64,000 nucleotides of DNA, taken from Serinus canaria. Its lineage: Eukaryota > Chordata > Aves > Passeriformes > Fringillidae. Position 1 is the stretch's first letter. Each line of letters opens with the position of its first letter. This document shows positions 48,782-61,400 of the stretch, one piece after another. Both the position numbers and the translations under genes were made by a program. Location: NCBI RefSeq assembly GCF_022539315.1, contig NC_066323.1, positions 17,349,719-17,413,718 of the forward strand. The letters run 5' to 3'. The notes beneath the pieces were generated by a model. That model worked only from the letters and a program-made list of their open reading frames with translations, searched no databases and had not been told where the DNA came from.

Positions 48782-48814
48782 GGTTCAGCTATCAAGTTTC
48801 ACTTAAAAGCAGAG
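48782..48814 (+). other. Candidate 33-nt microexon
   Basis: A T-rich tract and gatag (ends 48781) lie directly before 33 nt that end in gag|gtaagc (48814/48815). The length is a multiple of three. It is open in two frames: GSAIKFHLKAE from the first base, and FSYQVSLKSR from the third. In-frame microexons of this size occur in neuronal genes, but I cannot match either peptide to a known one. Confidence 0.22.
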
Positions 48815-49775
48815 GTAAGCAATTGTTTTGCAATCTGACCTCCAAATACAGTCACAACTGGGGTTTCAAAGAAAAGCACCTAACCCAGTGAATATTTTGA
48901 TAAAATTGTGTGCTGACCAGGTTATGCTGTCTGCTCAGCCCATGCATTTTTAACAGTTAATAAGATGGGAAGCATCATGGGGCAGTAGTGTTTAGATGCT
49001 TGATGTGACTGTCCACTTTGAACAGGATGGAGCCTCTCTTTCAAAGCTCACTCATAGTTATCAGCTGCAGCTGGGTTTGAAGTACTGACTTGTAGGTGAG
49101 CTGTGTCACACCTCCTATGAGTTTTTATTCCACTCAGAAAACATGGAATTCCAGAGATGCCCTTTTTTCCAAACCCTTTCACTGAGTTAGGGGTACAATT
49201 TTCTGCAAAAATTACCAGAGAACAACATGATTGTTTAAAAAAATGGATGACCTGGTATCTTCTAAGTTTTTATAACCTAAAAGTAGTTTGTAACTTGTAG
49301 AAAATAGGGGCAATTCAAGGATATATTGATGTATTTTCTTTTTCATGGCTCTTTTCATCATCACTGCCATGATACCTGAATGAAGTCTTTCCCTCAGCAG
49401 TCCAAGGAGCTCTCCACAGATCTGTGTGGAGGTCACTCCTGTGGCTTACCTGGGAATGAATAATGCAGCTGGGAAAGAACAACAGCCTAAGAGCTGCAAA
49501 TAAAGGTATTTGGGCAGAGTGACATTCAAGTGATCATCAAGTATAGTTGACCTCTGAACATATTTATTGCTGGATTGGTCCTTGAGGGGGGAAAAATGTC
49601 AGACAAGGTGGATAATGTGGCACTAACAAAGGGGATGAGTTATGAGCTATCCTTCATGACATTTTATTTCTAAGGCCTCTCCTTTTCCAGTTGTGGCAAG
49701 CAGTTGGTTTTGGTTTTTGTTGTTTTCTTCATCCTTTCAAAAACCTCAGCAGCTCCAAATCCCTAACCACAAACC

Positions 49776-49800
49776 AAAACAACAACAACAACAAAACAAA
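49776..49800. repeat. (AAC)n microsatellite
   Basis: Four to five AAC units followed by acaaaacaaa. The plus-strand frame here gives an artefactual poly-Gln run. Confidence 0.9.
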
Positions 49801-50400
49801 GTCCAGACCTGCAATGCACAGAAGAACCAGTTTAACTCAGTATTGTCTAAAAGCTCTGCTCTAACTTGCAGCTCCCTCCCTGTTATCTTAGATATCTCGA
49901 GTTCTATCATCATCATAGTACAAGGATTTCATATTATCAGAATTTCAGACCTTCTTGATACAGGCAGCTCCTCTAGACACTGACTTCTCCAGTCTGTGCT
50001 CTGTGCCTGAGATACTCTGTGGGTACTTGAAGACAGATTTTTCCTATCACGAAGCTGATTCAATCAAAACATTACAAATTTCTAAATAGCCTCCAACAAT
50101 AAGAGCTGTATGTAAAGCAGGACAATTATCAGATGGATTTTCAAGACATGCTGACAGTCTTCTCACTGATACTTTTTCCTTTCCAGCCCTGAGGTCATAT
50201 TTTGTCTGTATGTTTTGCTGAGTGCCTTATAAGAACTCTATAAATAAAAAGTTATAACCATGTGTTTGCATTTTCCTTGATTAAAATGCGATGTAAATGT
50301 ATTTAAAATGGCATGCAAATGATATGAAGGCTCCAGGCATATTTTTTCCAGCAAGACCCTCTGCATTGTAAAGGTTGTTAACAAAGTAAGGAATTAAAAT

Positions 50401-50431
50401 AAAAAGGGAGAGAAAAAAAAAAGAGAAAAAA
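50401..50431. repeat. 31-nt uninterrupted purine run
   Basis: A-rich purine run with a central gggagag motif and no pyrimidine for 31 bases. Confidence 0.92.
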
Positions 50432-53400
50432 TTAAGTCACTACTGGAAGCAAGAGGGCAATGAAGGAGACCTTTCACAATTATAAAATGGGTTTAGAAAG
50501 AGGAGGCAAGACACGTTGGTACAGAATTCACACATTCCTGGTGACTATCAGGAAAAATTAACTATATCCCTGGGTCTTTTGCTAAGGCTTGCTTCATAAA
50601 CCCATGCTATGATGTACTCTATATTTTCTACTGGTTAGAGTTTATGTATCAGGATGGAATTAGCTGAAATATCTTTCTGAAAATCAGACTTAGTATTGAA
50701 GGAATTTATGGTTTCAATTCTTTCTTGTCTGGAGTTTGACATATCACAATTTGGTGGTACATGAAATTGTGATAGGAACCTTTATGATACAATTTTGACT
50801 CTGGGTTATAAAATAAGAGAAAAAAATGTGCCTTAAAAATGTGATACACTGTTCACAGGCCTGTTTTCACAAAGGGGTTTAGCAATTCCAAGCTCTGCAC
50901 CTTCTGCTTTATTGATGTCATACTTGGGCTTTTTTGAGTCCATGTTTTCTTGTTTTCTGTTCCCTGTGTGTGCATGCACGTATAAGGATGTGTGCATGCA
51001 TAAATATATCAGTGTGAACAACATGAAATTACTCTTCTTGAGTCTCTAAACAATGGAAAACCAGATATTGCTGAATTACAGCCTTTAGACAATTCCTTAC
51101 TGGATTTATATCTCCATATAAAAACATGGTAGGATGAGATTCTTGGGTTCATTGTGCATGCTCTACACCTGCTTGTTGAGTTTAACTGCCTTCAGAGCTG
51201 CCTTTGGTCACTGACTTGGCATAAATAAGGCATCAGGATCATATTAGTCAGCCTGTTTTGCAATAGATTGCTGGAGGGAGGAATGGGGGCTGTGAATGAA
51301 ATTGTCTAAAGGCACTTCCCTGTTAAAGAAGTCAAAACTTGCTTAAGCCTTCCTAGCTGGCACAGAAAATTCACAGCCACTTCACAATACCTGCTGAAGG
51401 AGTGTAAGTCTAAGTCAATTGTGGATAGGACAGCTGAAGGTCAGAATAAAACACTTAATCAGGTAGTTTTATTTAAGCAAGAACAGAACTGTGATCCTGA
51501 TTTCAACTTTTGCATATTCATTTATCTCACCACAAGTCTAAATATCTGTCATTGCAGCAGACTGTGAGTTTAAGAAAAGAAACACCTTTCCTTGGGCTGG
51601 AAGATTTTGGAAAGGAAGATGTGACCTTTGAGATATCTTTATTTTTGTCCACAACCAAAGGCTCAGCAGTTCTGGGATGCAAGAGGGTAAGCCAGATGCA
51701 ATGTGCTGCAGAGCTGATCAAATTCTGTGGCAACTGGATGCACAAGTTAAGAGCTGACTTGGCAGGTACTGTTCCCAAGGCAGCTAATTGTTTCCAGCAG
51801 CTTTTCTTTGATTTGCTCTTTTTTAAGAGCAGTTTTCCTGGGTGACAGAGAAGCCAATGCAAATATCCATAATGACTAGAGATTTAAGTTTCATTCAGAG
51901 CCAGGGCTTCCCTCACAGTATGTGAAAACTCCAGACATTTCCCACAGCTCAGACTGAGCTGGAGTGAGAGCTGGTTTTAGACAAGAATAAACAAACCCCC
52001 ATGAGAGAAAGCCAGGTTATGCGGCAGGTACCTTCTTGGGTCAGCCACCACTAAAATGAGAGAGATTAGGAGAAATTCCCTTTATGATTTAGTGTGGTAT
52101 TTTACTTTTTCCCCCTGAATGTTATCTTGACTAAATTAACTGGGGAAAACCTGCCAAGGTCTCTTAAGATGTATAAAACAAGGCACGCCAATAAAGTCAA
52201 AAGGTATGTTAGTAAAGTTCAACATGTTTGTACTAATAAAAGCAGTGATTCAAGAAACTCACACTTCTGTAGCCTTTAAATGAGAGAATTTGTTCACTAG
52301 GTGTGAGTGAGTCACATTGCATGCATGTCCAGACATTGCAGGGCTTTATGTGTATGAGGCTAATGCTGTCAGAGTGCTACTGAGCCCATGAGGAATGTAG
52401 AGGGGGAAGAAAAAAATTCCTTACCAAGCCTTGCATGTTTTTGAGAGGCAAGGAAATATGTAGAGGAATTCATCAGATATGACCAGTATATTTAAATTGC
52501 TTGCAGTGATAACAGAAGGAGATATTAATAACAGATAAAGGAGTTCTTAGTTACATACTTAAAAGCTTATTTAAAGAGGCCAGATTAGATCATAGATCAA
52601 CACAGCCTCCCTGGAAAAAGCACTCATCTTACACATCGGGCTGCACACTGCAGCACTTCACTGAGACTTTGCTGAGATAAAGCTGTTTGGCTTTTAAGTC
52701 AACCTTGAGATGACTTTCCCTTTAAAAAAAAACCCAAACCACTTTGATTATGTATTTGGTTTGCATGCTAAATAAGCTGCTCAGCTAAAAATATACCCCT
52801 GCAAGGAGCTTATGTCATCTCCCCCCAAATGTGTGACAGAGAGTGAAAGACAGGCAAGGCAGAAGAGGCAATAGAAGAACCCAAGTTTTAATTTTTGTCA
52901 GGATGGATTGGTAAATTTGTATTAAATTATCTAATGCCTAGACAACAAAGGCTTTAGCTTTTAGAGGGCAAATCTATGGCAGCTAGAGGCCAGACCTGCA
53001 GGTGACATGATCATGTGCATTTGGGGAGCTTTGCTCTTTCTGTGCTGTTTCACACCGCTTCCAGTGCCCACGTGTAAACCTCGTGACCTTTCTGTTTATT
53101 TCAAAATCCACAGCACAATCAGGTGTAAAACCTATGGCACCTGAGATTGACTCCTCCTCCCCATTCCCATGGAGCACCTTCAAAAGCAGGTGCAGACCTG
53201 GCTGCCGTGGGCTGGATTTTCAGAGATCCATGGAGCTGCTGCTGCCCCTGTGCCTGCAGCTGGCACAGGAGGAGGGGTGACAGGTCCCATAGAGGTGCAC
53301 TCCTTCCTGCCCTGTTTGCAAAGGACATGCCCTCCAGATAAATTCAGGCACTGGCAGAGCTGACACCTTTCTCAAGAATTAACAGGAGGCAAAGCTCTGA

Positions 53401-53694
53401 AATGCCAGATTCCCAGTAAATTCTCTCAGCTTTTCATTAGTTCTCTGGTTGTAGATATTTACCCCAGGAGACCTTTAAGGGTCTTTTTATTGTTCTAAGG
53501 AACTTGTTGCAGTAATTTAAATAGATAGGAACACTGTGTTCTCTGGATGGGAGGTGAAGGAACCATGATAGGGCTGTTATTTTACTCGAAGGTGGAGGTT
53601 GAAAAATAGTGAGTGTTTAAATTTAGAGCTCTCCACCAGTGAACAGCACTGCCCAAGGGCTGTGGAGAGCAAGGCAATTTTCAAAGGCCTATTC

Positions 53695-53709
53695 TTTTTT
53701 TTTTTTTTT
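53695..53709. repeat. Poly-T run (15)
   Basis: Fifteen T residues, continuing pyrimidine-rich to about 53716, just upstream of an unsupported open frame starting at 53735. Confidence 0.93.
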
Positions 53710-53734
53710 CCTTTTGTAATCTCTTCAACTAAAC

Positions 53735-54076
53735 ATGGGTCAGAAATGGAAAAGGAAACCTCAACAATGCAGCCTAACCCCTGGGGAAGCAAAACTGATT
53801 AATGGACAATTTTATGGCTCATTTGTAAGAAGGGAAACTAGCAGAGTACTCTGTTTACTTTGTCCATACGATTCATATCAGCGTTTATGGAAAAAAAACA
53901 GAAGATGCTTGGATATTTTCAATACCTTGGGAAAACAATCAAATAGCTTATGGACATCTGCAATGAAGAGTACAAACTACTGGAGGATTTGTTACAAACA
54001 CTGCATGTGCTACAATGGACAGACTCCTGTAGATTTTTCCTTTAGCCTCATTTTCCTCCTGCCAATTTATTTCTGA
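53735..54076 (+). other. 113-codon open frame of doubtful coding status
   Basis: ATG in a reasonable context (aacATGg) opens a 113-codon frame that is hydrophilic and basic in its first 85 residues, Cys- and Trp-containing, and hydrophobic at the end. It is longer than expected for such AT-rich DNA and has no overlapping long antisense frame. I recognise no family, and there is no splice structure or repeat support. Most likely a chance frame or the remains of an unrecognised element. Confidence 0.12.
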
Positions 54077-54210
54077 AGATTAGTTTGGAGTTTAGGGATG
54101 AGTTTCCCTCTAAGAGGGGCAGTGTCTGCAGACCTACAGCCAGCCAGACCTACTGTTTGGGGGGCTAAATGACACTTTGGAGCCTCTCTGTATCTCTTTG
54201 TATGTTTCAG

Positions 54211-54308
54211 CTACCATGGTTGGATTTGCTGCACTGCTGCCTAAGTCTGGAATTAGAGCAGCAGCAACAGGCAGTTATGCACTTCTGAAACTCAGCAAGT
54301 TAGTGTAA
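54211..54308 (+). other. 30-codon frame with strong Kozak context
   Basis: After the acceptor-like gtatgtttcag (ends 54210), an ATG at 54216 sits in accATGg, an optimal Kozak context. The frame encodes 30 residues beginning MVGFAALLPKSGIRAAATGS and stops at 54306-54308. It is Ala/Leu-rich with spaced basic residues. A frame this short is expected by chance many times in the window. Confidence 0.12.
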
Positions 54309-54394
54309 GAGGCTCTGGCTTCCTTTTTCTGAAGTTTTCATTCAGAGTTACCTATTTCACATGCTCTGTCTCTCCCCTGCCAAAAAAGAAGATT

Positions 54395-54412
54395 AAAAAA
54401 AAAAAAAAAAAA
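54395..54412. repeat. Poly-A run (18)
   Basis: Eighteen A residues followed by gaagaaaac. The preceding sequence is not recognisable as a processed pseudogene. Confidence 0.95.
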
Positions 54413-55065
54413 GAAGAAAACAAATGGGAAGAGCTAGGTTAGCCTCTGCCAAATTGTACACAGAGTGGCTGTCTTGGCACTGAACTGACAGGACTGGGAC
54501 TCTTGGATTGCTTTCAAATGTGTTATGGCTATCATGAGATGTCAACTGACTGGGAATCACACTCTGGGAAGAGTAAAAGGTGAAAGAGAAAAATCAGAAA
54601 CAAAGGAGAGGAATTATACAAGGAGGGGTGAGCTGGGAGAATACTGGTAGAAGTGAAGTATCAAATGCCTCCAAGATTTTGCCAAAAATAGCCAGGAAAT
54701 TATGTAAACCACAGAGGAGAATAGTCCCTTAAAGGAGACAGAGATGTGAATGTACACAAACATCCATTACACACATGTGGTGAGGCTCAAGGCAGTGCAA
54801 GTGCACTGGAGTGAAAAGCTGCATTGAAAACTCTTGTCTTTAACCCCACCACCTCCTGCATCATGGGCATTCATGTTAGTTCATGTTGCACTTGTCAGAT
54901 TTGCTTCTCTTTTGGCACATGAATCTGAGTTCCATTTACTTTGATGAAAAGTTGCAGAGTGCCTCAAGGTAAAGGTGAAACCTGCACTAAATACATTCTT
55001 AGTAAGACTCTTTATGGATAACTCCATTTTTGATAGATTCCAATGGTGATTGGCATTTTTTCACT
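54413..55065. other. No gene seen
   Basis: Purine-leaning unique sequence between an A18 run and the 3' end of the large CR1. Nothing recognised. Confidence 0.65.
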
Positions 55066-56165
55066 GAATAGCTGAGGTTGGGAGAGATGTCCAGAGACGT
55101 TCAGCTCCTCTGCTCAAAGCAGGATCAGCTGCAGCAGGTTGCCCATATGTGATCAGGATTTCTCATGTTTGAATGGAATTTTCTTCTGTTGAATTTGGGC
55201 CCACTGCCTTCTGTCCTGACACCTGTTACTGGATATTACTAAGAAGAACTTGGCTCTGTCTTCTTAATCCTTCCCATCAGGTATTTATTTTTATTTTCCC
55301 TGCCTGCCCCAACCCCCCCACTGCATTCCCCCCTAACTTTGTCTTCTCCAGACTGAACCACCACAATCTCCTCAGGCTCTCCTTATCAGTCAGATGCTGC
55401 TTATCATCCTTGTGGCCTTTTGCTGGATCTGCTCCTGTGTCTCCCTGTCTCCTGTCCTGGGGAGCTGAGCACAGAGCTGGCACTCTTGTCCTGCTCCAGC
55501 CAAGGAGGCTGCTGCCTGCTCTGCTGTAGAGGTGCACTGCTGACTTGTGCTCACCTTGGTGTCCAGTGGGAGCCACAGGGCTTTTTGAAAAACCTGTTTT
55601 CAGCCAGCTGATCCCCAGGTTATTCTGCAGGAGATGATTGCTCCCCAGGGGGAGGAATTTTTACCCTCCACTGCTGAGCTTCATGAAGCTCCTGTGGGCC
55701 CATTTCTCTCTCCAGCCTGTCCTCATGCTTCTGTATGGCAGCAGAGCTGGTGTTCACAGACCATGGGCACGCTGGAGAAGGTGCCCTATGTCCCACCACA
55801 CAGGTCATTGATGGAGATGTCAAACAGTGTGGGCCCAGCCCTGCCCTCAGCTGTGCAAACACCACCAGTGAGCAGCCTCCAGTGGACTTTGTGTCACTGG
55901 GCACAGCTCTGAGCCAGGCAGAGCAGCTCATTTCCAGCCCATCTCTCTGTCCCTTTCTCCAGTCCATATTTCATGTGAGGTCTGTGTGGATATTATGGGA
56001 GACTGTGCCAAAAGGTTTGCATAAGTCAAGGCAAGCAATACCCACAGTCTCCCTTCCTTCTCTGCTCTAGCCATGTGATAATAGAATGCTGTCAGGAATT
56101 ATTTCCCTCTCATAAATCCATCTGGTTCCATCAGGGGCTATAGCTGCATTTTGGAAAGCAAACCA
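55066..56165 (-). mobile_element. CR1 LINE, 5'-truncated, about 1.1 kb of the 3' half of ORF2 plus tail
   Basis: CR1 is the dominant avian non-LTR retrotransposon; ORF2 encodes an endonuclease and reverse transcriptase. The plus strand reads as the antisense of the CR1 3' end: a degraded tail at about 55066, then 'caaagcaggatcagctgcag' and 'gcaggttgccc' phrases typical of avian CR1. Translated on the minus strand, broken ORF2 blocks appear in the right order from right to left: FGTVSHNI (family FDTVPHNI) near 56.0 kb, GPTLFDISINDL (family GPVLFNIFINDI) near 55.85 kb, AAIQKHEDRLER near 55.74 kb, LYS near 55.5 kb, and SLRRLWWFSLEKTKLGG near 55.35 kb. The frame shifts several times and has stops, so the copy is dead. 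The YADD/FADD catalytic block expected after INDL is not recognisable. The right-hand limit (5' truncation) is approximate. Confidence 0.92.
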
Positions 56166-58261
56166 GGGAAACAAAGGAGGTGAGATTAAATCAGGAAGCT
56201 TTACATGTAATGGTAAATTTTGTCCTATTGGATTCTCTAAGCTCAAAGTTGGAGTGTCTTACACAGAATGTCCCATGATAACCCTCCTAAGAGGGTCTAA
56301 GGTATGTGCTATCTCTAATTTCATACCCAACACAACTGAGAGCTCATACCTGACTGCTGGGTTTCCATATTGTGCTGTATCTCAGAGTGTTAAATGAACA
56401 CCATCTCTGACATGCCCTGTCTGTCTGTCTCTCCAGCCCTTTCATGACCTATGGTGTCCCTCGACCCTTCAGGGTAGGGGCTGCCCTGCCAATGAATACC
56501 TGTAGTATTTGCCTTCTTGTGAGGCCACCTTATCTCACCAGACCTCTCCACTTTTCATTTAGCCTAGTCTTGTATATGTTTGTACAGTGAATTCCTTAGT
56601 CTCTTGGCAGACCATTTAATTGGTTAATTGAGCTTTGTTACTCTTTCATGCAACAATCACAGTTGCCTTTGAGGGATTGTCCTTGCCTGTTGTACAGTCT
56701 TGTACATTGTGGAGATTTTGGCACTGATAATATGCTTTTGGCCAGACTGGATGTGTGTTATTTACTCCTGTTTCTTCAGAGGCAATTATTCTAAGGTTGA
56801 CTGTAGCATCAAACAAATATCCAAACCTACAAATGCTTCTGATCAGCTTTTAGCTGTCTGACAATGCTGGGCTTAGTGGCATGTGTGTGTTATTGGGAAC
56901 AAGCCATTGAGCTCTGGAGGGGATTCAGAGCCAAAAGTCAGCAGCCTAAATGGATTGGCCAGGAAACAGGAACTGAGCATTTCTCCATTCAGCACTGTGT
57001 GTTGAGAGTGCCTGTGAAAAGCTGGCCCTCCATATTTCCATGGGCACTGTAATACCTTGGGGTGCCATTTCTCAGAAGAAAAGCACAGGAAATCTGGGCT
57101 TCTCATCATCTTTCAGTTGCTAGATATTGGAAGTGTCTTGAGGACAAGATCTCCTGTTGTTTCTTCCTCATAAGGGACTTTTGAAGGAAACACTGCCTTG
57201 GAAAAACACGGACCCATGCACCACCTCAGCTATTGAAATCACTCACGTTAAGAGGGTTTTTTGTGGGATACAGTTGAGGCTTGTTGAGCAAGATCCCTTC
57301 TGGGTGGCCTTTGTCCGTCTCCCAGTGTTTTCATCACACACCTTTTACTGCAAAGAATAATTAAGGGCTTCACCTCAGAGGTTCATGAAGAGTGGAAGGA
57401 GGTACAGCCTGAACGATGATGTTCACTTTTGTTCCTATCACTTTCCTGATAAGCTCAAGCTGTTAAACTCCAGCCAACCAATCAGGAGAACAATTTACTA
57501 CCTCTGTGTCATTTTAAGTGGGCTGTCTGGCTGGAGCAGGATGCATTCAAATGAAAGTTAACAAAGTATGTTTTCTTTTGAGGATTTGTCTGCCATAAAG
57601 AGCTTGAAGGGAACTTTTGAATGGGCATTCTCATCCCGTTACAGCTGAAATATCCATTGTGCCTCCCACAGCTTCAATAACTGCAGTTATTTTCATTTCC
57701 AGCACATTTAGAAACAAACGATGTTGAATCTACTTTATTTGATGGGAGAGGTTCATAAAGAAATGGCAAAGGGCTTGCATTTTTAAAATATTTGGCCTTC
57801 AGATAGCCTCCTCTTTCCAGATCCTTTAAGCCATGCTCAGGTGACCCTTACAGGCTGAGCAGCAAAACCCTGCTGGGAGAGAGGGGCCCAGAGCTGCCAC
57901 AGCCTCCCTTGTGGTCCCTGCCAATCAATGTCTGCTCTTATTCCACAAAGAGCCTGGACTGTCTTGGCAGGGAAAGCTTCATGGGATCAGGTATAATCCC
58001 CTGAGGAAAACAATTGTATACAATAAGAACTTGAAAGCATGAAAGGAAAAGATTTTCAACTTCTCCAAGCAGAGCTGCATTGATAAAAACTGCATCTGCC
58101 ACTTTTCTCTAGTTAGTTTTCTCTTATGCGAAAAACTGTGGAAAGCAAGGCTCAGGCCATTCATAAATGAGCTTATCCTGTAATTGAAAAATAAAATAAA
58201 GTTATTTGGCTGCAGACCGGATATAAGCTTGATGGCTGAGTGCAAGGTATTTGTTTTCTTG
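56166..58261. other. No gene seen
   Basis: 56.2-56.6 kb may hold further eroded CR1 sequence that I cannot follow. 57.5-57.85 kb is complex and repeat-free, possibly a conserved non-coding element. No coding signal. Confidence 0.58.
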
Positions 58262-58469
58262 TGCTGACTTCTCATATTTTCTCCTCCCCTTTCTCCAATC
58301 CATCTGCAGAAATGTTTTCTTTTCTTGCTGCCTCAAAGCCTGAATGTTGTAGATTCTGGGTGAAAGACTTAATTCAAATCCTTTTCTCCCATTCTTCTGT
58401 AGAAATTCAAGACTTACTGGTTGAGAGAACGTGGGTTCTTCTTGTCTTTCCTCTTTCTTTTCCTTTCAG
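58262..58469 (+). other. Three closely spaced 3' splice-site-like pyrimidine tracts
   Basis: Strong polypyrimidine-AG sequences end at 58309 (ccatctgcag), 58402 (cattcttctgtag) and 58469 (ttcttttcctttcag). The last is near optimal. It is followed by gatgatcatgttgttgaatt and an in-frame TAA. No good donor lies between them, so the arrangement could be alternative acceptors of a terminal exon or simply pyrimidine-rich DNA. Confidence 0.2.
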
Positions 58470-61400
58470 GATGATCATGTTGTTGAATTTTAAAACTCAG
58501 TCTTAGCTGACAGCGACATGATGGTGAAATACCTGTTTTCCTTTTGTGTGACTGCAGCAGCTTGTTTCCTCTGATAGGGAATGTAGAAACCAAGCAAGCT
58601 ACAAGTTTATGGGGCTTTTTTCCCTTTGCTGATGAGACAGCCCTCGAGGATATTCCTAAATGCTAGTTTATAGGATAGCCAAACCCTGCAGGAAAATGTT
58701 ACCTGTAAAAAAGGAGCACTGAACTTGTGCTATGTGTACCTGAAGTGTCTTTCTGTGTGACTGGGATGCCAATAGGAATTTCCCAGACACCACTCAGGAC
58801 TGCAGCTGAGAAAAAAAGGCACTAAACTGATCCTTTGTCTGCTCTGACTGCCTTGGAACTAACTTTATAGACCTTCATTTTCTCTCCTTCAAATCTCTGA
58901 GCTGGCTGTGCACAAGCAGGAAGAAGGCAGCAGCCTGGGCTGCTGTCCACGATGCAGGGGATGGGCAGAGCCAGACTCTTGCTTTTGCCCCCAGTCAGGG
59001 TAAGAATTACACCTGCTTGTACCCCTGTACACTGCCCAGAGTTTTTGGGCAGCATCAAAGCCTGGGAGACCTTAATGTTAGCTCATGTGTCTGCCTGGCC
59101 TTTATTGAAGCCATATTTTTTTAGCCCCATGTGTAGATTATTCTGATTTAATTATTGGGTTTTTTCAAGTCTCCCTAGAAGGTAGAAAATGAAGCTGCAC
59201 TTTGTCTCTCTCTATCCACCAAAGCTTAAACTTAACATCCATTCCACATTCTTGTAGTCTTAAAATCCTACCTGCTTCCAAGGAGTCTAAATGAGTCTGA
59301 AGTGCAATTAAGCTATTCTATTTAATCTCAGCTGTGAAGAGAGGGTTCAGAAGGAATGATGTTTTTGACATCTGTCACTTGCAGAATCACCTCCCAGTGC
59401 CAGCAGAGGAAATCCATTACCCTTTCTGATTAGAGAGTGATTTTAACTAGCACAGTTACAGGGTGATACCAGCCACAGTGACAGATATATATCCTGGAAT
59501 GCTTTCCCAATCCTGCTGTGTTTATAAAAGGGATGCAATCAAGACAATGCTATTTTTTTATAGTCACATTTCTGGGAGGCAAAAACTCCTATTCTTCCCA
59601 CAAGTAATATTTTGATATGCACATTTAAATGATATTGAAATTGCACCTATTAGCTGCTAAAAGTAATAGATGCACATCAGTATTTCAGAAAGAAAATACT
59701 ACAACAGGCAAGAACTGAAATAGAGCTGGGGAATTCAACAACATCAGTGAGTGATTTGTAATGTTGGGTTTTTTTTGTTGATGATTATTTGTGATAAGAG
59801 AAGTTCCCAGCTTTTAAAAGAAACAACACAGAACAGGATTATATCCTGTCATGTTGGTAACACCTCTTCAAAATCAGAGACAAATGAAACCCACATTTAA
59901 ATTATCTATTTAATCTGAATAGTATTATTTAGTTTAAATAAAGTAATAAGCTAAACTAGTAAATAAAATAATATTTAATTTAAATAACTTCATAAGTCCA
60001 CATCATTTTAGCTATGAACCAGTTCTGAAAACTGAGGGACTGTAAATACCCTTGAGCTTCTATAAGCCATGGCCAAGTAAGTATGACTTTGTGATGAGTC
60101 AAACCAAAGCTCCTAATCCAGAGATTCCTGAGCACTGGAACATTTAAAATGGGAATCTGGCTATGGATCTGTGGCTTGGTTCTGTGCTCCAAATAAAGGA
60201 GAAACCCCTTTCCTCAGAGAAAAAAAAAAATATAGATGTTATAGAAAATTAAAAAACCAACAAACAGAGGCCATCAGTAGCTGTTCAAGTGTGAGCATCC
60301 TCCACCTCAAGGACATTTGTATGTCAGTGTGCCTACCTGATGTCCCCCTCATGTGCACAGGTGTGTGTCTGGCACCTCTGACAAGGTGGATGCACTGGTG
60401 TCCCCTAGCTGGGCTGTTATCTTTGTCTTACACACCTGCACATTCAGCCTTTGCTGAGGGATGAAGAAAGGTGCTTGGATTGTTGGTGAAGAAGGTAAAA
60501 AGGAAGAGACTTTAGTCACTGTGGTGTGAAAATTCAACACTGGTATGTGGGTATGGTGACCTGAGAAAATGATGTCCCAAGGATGCCTTTGAAAATGGAA
60601 TTCCAGGTGACTTCTGGTCCACAGGGCATTAATCAGTTATCTGTGCTTTTAGCTGACCATCACCATGAAATCTGATGACATCTGATCAAAAAATGCACCA
60701 GGGTTTTTTCTTTCTAACTCCCAAAGCAATACCTGATAGGTCTGTTGGAATGCAGAGTAATTTATGCTGGATTGCAGCTGACTCTTTCCTGAAGACTTTC
60801 TAGAGCACTCAAACTGCACATGCACAAAGTCAGCTGATCTTTCATGAAAATACTATGAAAATGTTTGATTAGCTTTACATCTTTTAAGTATTATAAGAGT
60901 GCATAATTGCTTGTTTTCCTTGAGTGTCAGCAGCAGTCTTTTTAAGAGGGAAATTTAATAGAATGTTTGGCAGGAAAGCTTTTAAACTTGGTGGAGCAAG
61001 GAGGCCAAACTCACCTTTTAGTACAGAGTATGCTGTTGATATATTTCCTGGCTCTTCCTAGCCTAAGCTACAGCTAAGATCAAATCTTGAGTGGTCTGCA
61101 GCAAATATAATGAAGCTGAGGGCCTTAGAAACATAAGTATTGGTCTCAGGAGGAAAGGGCTGTACAGCACAGCTTGTTCGCCTTTGAGCTCTGCTAAAAA
61201 CTGGCTAAAGGTGGAATTTGAAGGGTTCCTTGTTAAATAGTGGAAATGTTGTTTAGTAACTGATGATTTCTCCTGCCTTACCTCTGCTCTGAAATGTGCT
61301 GAAGTCTACAGAAGGATTCCTGTCACCCCAAATGAGTTTGGGATTGTGCCATGTCAGCAAGGTGTGGGAAACCAAGGCAGTCTGTGCCTGGTACTCAGGA

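Larger units (their letters stand above)
48815..53694. other. No gene seen
   Basis: Contains the AAC repeat, a 31-nt purine run, and a repeated tgtgtgcatgca motif near 50968 and 50989. The open frames at 51510-51862 lie on both strands over the same bases, and the 53.0-53.36 kb frames sit in a GC-richer patch; neither has a domain. Confidence 0.62.

Noticed and set aside
54300..54412. A18 run as the tail of a processed pseudogene
   Set aside because: No upstream sequence recognisable as a gene copy and no clear target-site duplication.
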